This document shows, piece by piece, positions 51,472 to 57,238 of a DNA stretch of 57,238 nt. A program made the position numbers and the translations under genes. Under the pieces are notes generated by a model. That model was not told where the DNA came from. It did not search any database and was given only the letters and a program-made list of their open reading frames with translations. This DNA comes from JAXMAR01 sp046350295 (GTDB taxonomy: Bacteria > Planctomycetota > Planctomycetia > Gemmatales > Gemmataceae), in the NCBI GenBank assembly GCA_046350295.1, contig JAXMAR010000046.1, positions 1 to 57,238 of the forward strand, read 5' to 3'. The stretch's first letter is position 1; every line of letters begins with the position of its first letter.

Positions 51472-53081
51472 CTACCTTTTTTCGGCGCGAACAACCGTGG
51501 CGCCCCGGGTGTTGTGCTCCCAGACGACGCCGCCGCGCTCGTCGATCTCGACGATGCGGGCGCCGCAGGCGACGAGCGTGTTGCCGTTGGGCAGGCGGGT
51601 GGCGCTTGTGGCGCCGGCGACCTTCCACTCGCGCTGCACCTTGCCCGTGGCGTCGAATTCCATGACGCGGCCGGCGTCGGTCAGGAGGATGCGGCCCTCC
51701 GGGGTCACATCGAAGCCGCCGGCCGCCGCGGCGACGCCCAGGCCGGTGGGAAAGCGGGCCAGCTCCCGGCCGGCGTTGTCGAGGCGGAGCATCAGGCCGG
51801 CCGAGGTGAGGCACCAGATCTGGCCGCCGGGAAGAACGCGTGCCGCGACCGCCTGCCCGGAACGGTGATGCGGCGGACCAGGCCGCCGGTCGCGTTGTAT
51901 TCATAAAGGCCCAGCCGCGAGACCGCGAGGACCTTGCCGTCGGGCATCATCTGCACGTCGGTCGGCAGGCTGACGCTGAAGGTCCGCTCGATGGCGCCCG
52001 TGGTCGAGCGGAGCGTGACGCGGCGGAGGCGGTTCTCGGCGACGAGCACCTTGTTGTCGCCGACCAGATGGGCCACCGTGGGGAACTGAAGGCCGGCGAA
52101 GGACCAGCGCAGCTTGCCGTCCTTGTCGATCTCCTCGACCTTCCCCTCCTCGGCGAAGACAAGCAGCGTGTGGCCGAGCATCTTCGGAATGGCGGTCAGC
52201 TTGGCGAGGTCGGCGGTCGCGGCGTGGGCGGTCCACCAGCTCTGCCAGGCTTCGCGCATCGCCGCGGACGCCGTCCACGGTCCCGCAGGCCCCTTGTGGT
52301 CGGCGAGCTTTTGCAGCATGACCTCGATGGAGGCGACGTCCGCGGCGGGCGCCTTGTCGAGCAGCGCGATCAGGACGGGGACCGCCTCCTTCTCGTGGTG
52401 TTTGGCCAGGGCTACCGCCGTCTTGAAGCGGACGCGCGGATCGCCGTCGGCGAGCAGCTTGACCAGCTCGAGCCGGTGCTCCTTGAAGGCGACCTTGGCC
52501 AGCACATGCGCCGCCGCGGCCCGGCGGGCGGCGAGGCTGTCGCCGAGCGCCTTGACGAATTCGGGCGCGACCTTGCCCCCTTCGAGCGCCACCGCGGCGA
52601 GCGTAACGGCCGCTTCCTCGCCGATGCGGTCATTGGGAACGAAGGGAAGGTATTCGAGGACCGCGGCGGCCGCTCCCGCGGGCTTGCGCAGGGCGATGAG
52701 CCGGAGCGTGGCGCCGTGGACGTCGAGACCCGGGCCGCCTTCGATGATCTTCAGGCATTCCTCGGCGCGCTGCACCAGCTCCTTGTCGCTCTCCTTGAGG
52801 GCGGAGCGCAGGAAGGGCGCGGCGCGCGGGCCGAGGGCGATCACCTTCTTGAGCGCTTCCTCGCGCTCGAAGAAGTCCTCGGACGCCATCCGCTTCACCA
52901 GCAGCGCCGCGTCTTCCAGCTTGCTGTCGCGCGGCACGAGGCCGGAGAGGAACTTGAGGAGGGCCGGCCCATCGCCGGGGACGCCCGCTTTCTTGAGCGT
53001 CGCCTCGTCGGCGGCCGGATCGGCGTGCAGCAACGTCGGGAAGGCGAAGGTGAGAAGGAAAAACAGAGAGGCGCGAGACAC
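51472..53081 (-). CDS. Secreted HEAT-repeat plus beta-propeller protein, copy 2, frameshifted
   Basis: The frame from 53081 gives a signal peptide (MSRASLFFLLTFAFPTLLHA), HEAT-like repeats (KVIALGPRAAPFLRSALKES, ALGDSLAARRAAAAHVLAKV) and the first propeller blades, up to VRRITVPG. A second frame then continues with QAVAARVLPGGQIWCLTSAG and ends VEIDERGGVVWEHN. They join if one G is added in the run near 51855-51857, giving about 536 aa and matching the organisation of the neighbours. This is one gene with a single-base deletion, whether real or from assembly. Confidence 0.85.
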
Positions 53082-53190
53082 GGCAGCCTCCAGGAAGTGT
53101 CGAAACGAGCCGGAATCAGAGTAGTCCGCTCCGGGGGCGGACCTTCTCCTTGCAATAAAGGACGCCCGTGGCGGAACAAATCAACGCATT

Positions 53191-53229
53191 TCGATCGAGA
53201 AAAGCTGTCCGCTCGCGGAGCGAGCGGAC
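53191..53229 (-). terminator. Rho-independent terminator after HEAT-propeller copy 3
   Basis: A 10-bp perfect stem GTCCGCTCGC/GCGAGCGGAC (53207-53216 and 53220-53229) with a 3-nt loop. On the minus strand it is followed by AGCTTTTCTCG. It begins 18 bp past the stop of the gene at 53247 and separates that transcript from copy 2. Confidence 0.82.
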
Positions 53230-53246
53230 TATATAGCCGCGGCTGG

Positions 53247-54986
53247 TCAGCGCCGGTGGGCGACGAAGGGCTGCCCGTCGGTGATGTTGTGCGACCAGAC
53301 TTCCGTGCCGGTGCGATCGTATTCGACCACGCGGCGGGTGTTCTGGCTGGAGACCAGCGTGTTGCCGTTGGGCAGACGCTGGACCGAGTTCGGGAACTGA
53401 AGGACGTTGAACGCCTTCACTTCCTTGCCGTCGGCGTCGAACTCGACGACGCGATGGCGGTTAAAGTCGGGCACGACGACGTGGCCGCTCGCCAGGACGT
53501 CGATGCTGCCGAAGAGGACGGGGATCTGGCCCACGGCGAACGATTTCACGACCGCCTTGGTCTTGGGGTCCATGCGGACGTACTGGCCGGTGTTGGTGAC
53601 GAAGGCGACGTCCCCGGAGCGGAGTTTCCTGGCGCGGAAGATGTCGTGGCCGGGACGGTCGATGGTGTAGATTTCCTTGCCCATACGGTCCATCTCGAGC
53701 AGGCGGTTCTGCATGACGACGAAGATGTTGCCGCCGGGGAGTTTCTGGACGCCGATGGGGTTGCCGCCGACGTTCTTGTCCCACTTGACGTTGCCTTTGG
53801 TGTCGCGCTCGGAGATCTTGGCGCCGTGGAACTCGCAGACGAGCACGCTGTCGGCGCCGGTGACGACGGCGTCGACGGGGTAGGTGGTCACGTTGAACTT
53901 CCAGCGCACCTTCTTGGCGACATCGAGCTCCATCACCTCGCCCTGGTTGGGCAGGCGCCGGCCGCCCATGATGGCGCCGAAGTTTTGCATGACGATCAGG
54001 GTGTAGCCGAGCTGGGCGCTCTCGCTGTCGATCTTGGCCAGGTCGATCGACGCCATGTTCTTGCCGAGCCAGTCGCTCCAGGCGGCGTGGGCCTTCTTGC
54101 GCGTCTCGTCGTTGGTCCCCAGCGACACCTGCGGCGCCTTTTCCCCGGCCAGGCGCACCAGGATCTCCTCGACGGGCCAGAGCTGTTCGGGGTTCAATTC
54201 TTTCATCAGGTCGACGAGGGGCGGCAGGGCGTCTTTTTCGTAGACGCGCGCCAGGCTGAGGCCGGCACGCAGGCGCACGGTCGCTTCCTTGTCCTTGAGC
54301 AGCTTGCGGACGGACGGCAGCTCGTCCTTGACGCCGGCCCGCATGAGGGCCTCGCCGGCGGCCGCCCGCTTGATCGGCCGCTCGTCGTCGAGGGCCTTGA
54401 TGACGGCGGGATCGACCTTGCCGCCGGGGTTGGCCACCTCGCCCAGGGCGATGCAGATCTCGTCCACGACGTTGTTGTCCGCCGCGAACGGGATGTAGTT
54501 GAGGAGGACCTCGGCCGCTCCTGCCGGCCTGGTTTTGCCGACGAGACGAGCGACGGCGGACTGCACGTTGGGCTGGGCGGAAGCCTCGATGCGGATGCGC
54601 AGTTCCTCGGCGCGGCGCTTGACCTCGGTGTCCGGGCTCTTCTCCGCTTCCTTGATCCCGACCAGGGCGCTGGCGCCGAGGCCGAGCAGACGGGCGTAGG
54701 CCTTCTCGCGAACCTCGAAATCCTCATCGGCGAGGTCCTTGACGCTGGCGGTCACCGCCTTGGGATCGGCTTCCTTGTAGGTGCGCTTGCGGAAATACTC
54801 CAGCAGGGCGGGGCCGTCGCTCCCCTGGCCGATCTCGCGGAGCATCTTGCGGTCTTCTTCGCTGGTATCGGGCCGGTCCTCCTTGATGCCGAACTTGCGC
54901 TCCGCCTTCTTGTCGGGCTCCTTGGTCTCCTGGGCGGACGCCACGGGAGCGAGAAGCAACAACAGAGCCAGCCAGCCTTGTCTCAT
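53247..54986 (-). CDS. Secreted HEAT-repeat plus beta-propeller protein, copy 3
   Basis: 579 aa. A signal peptide (MRQGWLALLLLLAPVASAQ) precedes a charged Lys/Glu linker, HEAT-like repeats (DLADEDFEVREKAYARLLGL, ALDDERPIKRAAAGEALMRAG, LLKDKEATVRLRAGLSLARV) and AHAAWSDWLGKNMAS, then a propeller (VLVCEFHGAKISERDTKGN, KLPGGNIFVVMQNRLLEMDR, RLPNGNTLVSSQNTRRVVEY). The start at 54986 opens the tandem trio. The final blade ends VWSHNITDGQ. The role is unknown; family members are secreted in planctomycetes. Confidence 0.9.
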   Translation of the reverse strand: MRQGWLALLLLLAPVASAQETKEPDKKAERKFGIKEDRPDTSEEDRKMLREIGQGSDGPALLEYFRKRTYKEADPKAVTASVKDLADEDFEVREKAYARLLGLGASALVGIKEAEKSPDTEVKRRAEELRIRIEASAQPNVQSAVARLVGKTRPAGAAEVLLNYIPFAADNNVVDEICIALGEVANPGGKVDPAVIKALDDERPIKRAAAGEALMRAGVKDELPSVRKLLKDKEATVRLRAGLSLARVYEKDALPPLVDLMKELNPEQLWPVEEILVRLAGEKAPQVSLGTNDETRKKAHAAWSDWLGKNMASIDLAKIDSESAQLGYTLIVMQNFGAIMGGRRLPNQGEVMELDVAKKVRWKFNVTTYPVDAVVTGADSVLVCEFHGAKISERDTKGNVKWDKNVGGNPIGVQKLPGGNIFVVMQNRLLEMDRMGKEIYTIDRPGHDIFRARKLRSGDVAFVTNTGQYVRMDPKTKAVVKSFAVGQIPVLFGSIDVLASGHVVVPDFNRHRVVEFDADGKEVKAFNVLQFPNSVQRLPNGNTLVSSQNTRRVVEYDRTGTEVWSHNITDGQPFVAHRR

Positions 54987-55107
54987 GACGCCGTCCCCCA
55001 AAGGGGGCGCCCCCCGCCGCGCGGAGGCGCCGTTATTCGGAAAAGCGCAGTCTACCATACGTACAAACAATGTACCAATGAGAAGACGATTCAGCCGGGG
55101 TTTTCGA

Positions 55108-56760
55108 TCAGAAGTTTTCCGTTTTCGGCTCCTGCTCCGTGGCATGTCCCGGCGCTCCGGCGCGAAACAGCGACAGCCCCAGCAACATCAGGGCCGACAG
55201 CCCATACGCCGCCGCCCAGTGAAACGGCGACTGGGCCCGCAGCGCCGCCGCGACCGGCATCTTCTCCCACACCTCGTGCGGCCAGGCGATCGCCGCCGGC
55301 TCCAGCGGCGAATGGATGACGCCGAAGAGGCTGCACACCCCCGCGACCAGGAGATAGACCGCCGCGGCGCGCAGCTTGCCGTCCAGCAGCGCGGCCAGGG
55401 ACGCGGCCCAGAGGAGGCTGGTGACGATGAAGCCGTTGGCCAGACAGCGCAGCGACAGGAGAAGCGTCTCGGCATGAGGCGCGGGGGTCTGGTCGGCGAA
55501 CGCGACCTGCATGGGGATCTGAGCCAGGTAGGCGAGCGCCGGCATCACGGCGAGGGCGACGGCGGGATAGTGCCGCGTCGGTGTCGCGTGGAACGACTGG
55601 GCCGTGATCTCCAGACCGACGAAGACGAGGATCGGGAACAGCGCCGCCTCGGGGAGCCAGTCGAACAGGTGCGTGAACCAGCCGAACAGCCCGGCGGCGC
55701 CGATGAAAAGCGCCGTCGCGAGCGTGTAAGCGGCCCGGCCTCCCATCGTCTTGTAGGCCGGCTGGCCGATGTAGGGGGTCGTCTGCAGGACGCCGCCCGT
55801 CACGCCCGCGGCGACAGACGCGATCCCCTCGGTGAGGAGGATCGTGCGCGTGTCGTACTCGTCCCCCGCGGCGGCGGCGCTCTCGGTGCAGTCGATGCCG
55901 CCGACAACCGTGGCGAGGGCGAACGGCAGCATGATGGGGAGCATGCGCAGGGCGGCCGGGACGACGCGTTCCCACCAGCCGGCCTCGAGGGCGAACGCGG
56001 GCAGGAGATCGGGGAGGCGCCAGGCGGGGTTCTCGGTCCGTGCCGGCGGCGGGAAAGCGAGCGCATCGCACTGAGCCGTGAGGGCGACGCCGGCCCAGTA
56101 GATGCCGACGCCGACGAGCACGGCGGCGAGAGCCCCGGGCACGCCTCCGGGGAGCCGGCGATGGGCGACGAGGGCGAAGAGGATGATCGTGAGGGAGACC
56201 ATCCCGACGACGGGCAGCGCCGCGATCTTCTCCCACAGGGGCACGAACGAGATGAGGGCCAGCGCGATGGCGGCCAGCGAGCCGAGCAAGCCGGCGCGCG
56301 GGACCCAGCGCCGGACCGCGCCGCCGAACGGCGCGACGACGGTCTTGAAGACGCCGGACAGCAGCAGGACGAAGGCGCCGACGTGCCAGGCGAAGACCAT
56401 CGCCCGCTCATGGTCGAGGCCCTCCTTGAGCCCGATCTGCAGCGCCGGCAGCAGCACCAGGGGGCCGACGGCAAACGCGCTGGGCGTATCCAGGCCGAGC
56501 GGCATGGCGGTCACGTCGTCCCGGCCGGTCCGCCGCGCCAGCTGAAACGCCAGCAGCGTGTAGACCAGGTCGCCGATGACGACGCCGAGCGCCGTGCCGG
56601 GGATCATCTGCGTCAGCACGAAGTCGCGGCTGAAGCGCCCCGCGGCGGTCGGGCGCTCGCTCGTCGTCAACATGACGAGGACGATCATCACGGCCGCGTT
56701 GTCGAGCATCAGGCCGAAGAAGGCGTTGACGTCGCCCCAGCGGGCCCAGCGATAGGTCAT
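55108..56760 (-). CDS. NCS2-like permease
   Basis: 550 aa with about 12-14 membrane helices. NCS2/xanthine-uracil permease-like signatures are visible: FAVGPLVLLPALQIGL near helix 3, VVGGIDCTESAAAAGDEYDTR and GVTGGVLQTTPYIGQPAYKT around the substrate helices. Such carriers use proton or sodium gradients; the Glu in TESAAA is the likely substrate-contact acid. The substrate may be a purine, a pyrimidine or another organic anion. The start at 56760 has GAGGAG upstream. It is divergent from the partial gene at the right edge. Confidence 0.85.
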   Translation of the reverse strand: MTYRWARWGDVNAFFGLMLDNAAVMIVLVMLTTSERPTAAGRFSRDFVLTQMIPGTALGVVIGDLVYTLLAFQLARRTGRDDVTAMPLGLDTPSAFAVGPLVLLPALQIGLKEGLDHERAMVFAWHVGAFVLLLSGVFKTVVAPFGGAVRRWVPRAGLLGSLAAIALALISFVPLWEKIAALPVVGMVSLTIILFALVAHRRLPGGVPGALAAVLVGVGIYWAGVALTAQCDALAFPPPARTENPAWRLPDLLPAFALEAGWWERVVPAALRMLPIMLPFALATVVGGIDCTESAAAAGDEYDTRTILLTEGIASVAAGVTGGVLQTTPYIGQPAYKTMGGRAAYTLATALFIGAAGLFGWFTHLFDWLPEAALFPILVFVGLEITAQSFHATPTRHYPAVALAVMPALAYLAQIPMQVAFADQTPAPHAETLLLSLRCLANGFIVTSLLWAASLAALLDGKLRAAAVYLLVAGVCSLFGVIHSPLEPAAIAWPHEVWEKMPVAAALRAQSPFHWAAAYGLSALMLLGLSLFRAGAPGHATEQEPKTENF

Positions 56761-56906
56761 GGCTCTCCTCGTGTAGCTTCGCCGATTGTTGTATCGCTGG
56801 GGGAGCGGGCGGTTGACAAACACCGCGCCAATGCCCACACTCAAACGACATGTAACCCCCGGGGCTCACGCCGCCGGAGCTCGCCGTCGTCTTTCAGGAA
56901 CCACCC

Positions 56907-57238
56907 ATGCGCGCACGCCTCCTCGCCGTCTGTTTGTGTCTGGGCTTCGCCTCCCTCGGCCGGGGGCAGGACTTCAAGTCCCCGCCCGTCATCGCGCCCG
57001 GCGCCGAGACGCTCAAGCTGATCGAGTTCAAGGCCAAGAACCTCGGCGCCATGATCCTCGCCCTGCGCAAGCAGGGGGTGCGCGATCCGGGCATCGCCGA
57101 CGTCGAGGTCTACTACAACGCCGCCCTCAGCATCGTCGAGCACAACGAGTTCTTTCACAAGGACAGCGCCGCCTGGACCCTCGACATCCTCGACCGCGGC
57201 GCCCTCCGCGCCCGCTTCCTCGCCTCGGGCGAGATGCC
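56907..57238 (+). CDS. Secreted protein, 5' part only (possible alpha/beta-hydrolase-type)
   Basis: The first 110 codons are in the window. The signal peptide (MRARLLAVCLCLGFASLGRG) is followed by a helical region (EFKAKNLGAMILALRKQGVR) and LDILDRGALRARFLASGEM. In planctomycetes such a start often belongs to a secreted prolyl-oligopeptidase- or esterase-like protein; the catalytic part lies outside the window. CAGGAA precedes the ATG. It shares an intergenic region with the divergent permease gene. Confidence 0.75.
   Translation, partial: MRARLLAVCLCLGFASLGRGQDFKSPPVIAPGAETLKLIEFKAKNLGAMILALRKQGVRDPGIADVEVYYNAALSIVEHNEFFHKDSAAWTLDILDRGALRARFLASGEM

Noticed and set aside
54781..57021. 746-codon open frame on the plus strand
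   Set aside because: Antisense to the permease gene, with Arg/Gly/Asp-rich repeated text typical of high-GC shadow frames.
1..57238. CRISPR array, tRNA or rRNA genes
   Set aside because: No regularly spaced repeat-spacer pattern, no conserved tRNA T-loop or rRNA segments were recognised; a covariance search could still find a tRNA missed by eye.

Overview
The window looks like chromosomal DNA of a planctomycete, most likely a Gemmataceae relative. Support comes from the gene families: a PVC-type dehydrogenase fused to cytochrome c, the small basic protein restricted to Planctomycetes, Verrucomicrobia and Chlamydiae, several large eukaryotic-type Ser/Thr kinases, secreted PQQ, NHL and HEAT propellers, a Tat-exported oxidoreductase-like protein and short planctomycete-only proteins. 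The DNA is GC-rich by eye, with strong third-position GC in the genes. No rRNA, tRNA or CRISPR array was recognised.

Layout. 1-6.8 kb: end of an upstream gene, a small hypothetical, a secreted PQQ propeller, a TssL/DotU-TssM/IcmF-like membrane pair, the small basic protein, a secreted beta-sandwich protein and a Tat-signal oxidoreductase-like protein. 7-13.1 kb: an accessory stretch with an Rpn/PD-(D/E)XK nuclease, a copper amine oxidase, a second PD-(D/E)XK-like protein with a small DNA-binding-like partner, a divergent HEPN-like protein and a VapBC-type pair. 13.4-19.1 kb: periplasmic or respiratory functions (PVC dehydrogenase-cytochrome, type II NADH dehydrogenase, a DM13 protein between inverted repeats). 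19.5-26.4 kb: an orphan antitoxin, an ECF sigma/anti-sigma pair, a frameshifted hypothetical, a secreted terpene-cyclase-like toroid carrying a haem motif, a rhodanese, a charge-segregated protein and a GT39-like membrane protein.

26.4-42.5 kb is a signalling and chaperone region. A kinase-PilZ fusion lies divergent from a 1212-residue pseudokinase-kinase-SRPBCC-DUF5939-cyclase protein. TPR and membrane proteins, a HigBA remnant, a 1283-residue kinase-TPR protein and an Hsp70-like protein follow. 42.5-49.1 kb holds a GbsR/MarR-type regulator divergent from a deoxyhypusine-synthase-like enzyme, an NHL propeller and small hypotheticals. 49.1-49.6 kb is a decayed IS110 end followed by a REPIN-like palindrome pair. 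49.6-55 kb carries three tandem HEAT plus propeller paralogues, then an NCS2-like permease and the start of a secreted protein.

Four coding regions carry a single-base frameshift in or beside a short G or A run (DM13 gene, 21.1-kb gene, middle HEAT-propeller gene, IS110 remnant). Either the assembly has residual indels or several genes are decaying. The strongest candidates for new biology are the kinase-cyclase protein with its divergent kinase-PilZ neighbour, the degenerate TssL/TssM pair, the haem-motif toroid protein and the structured 5' end of the IS110 remnant.
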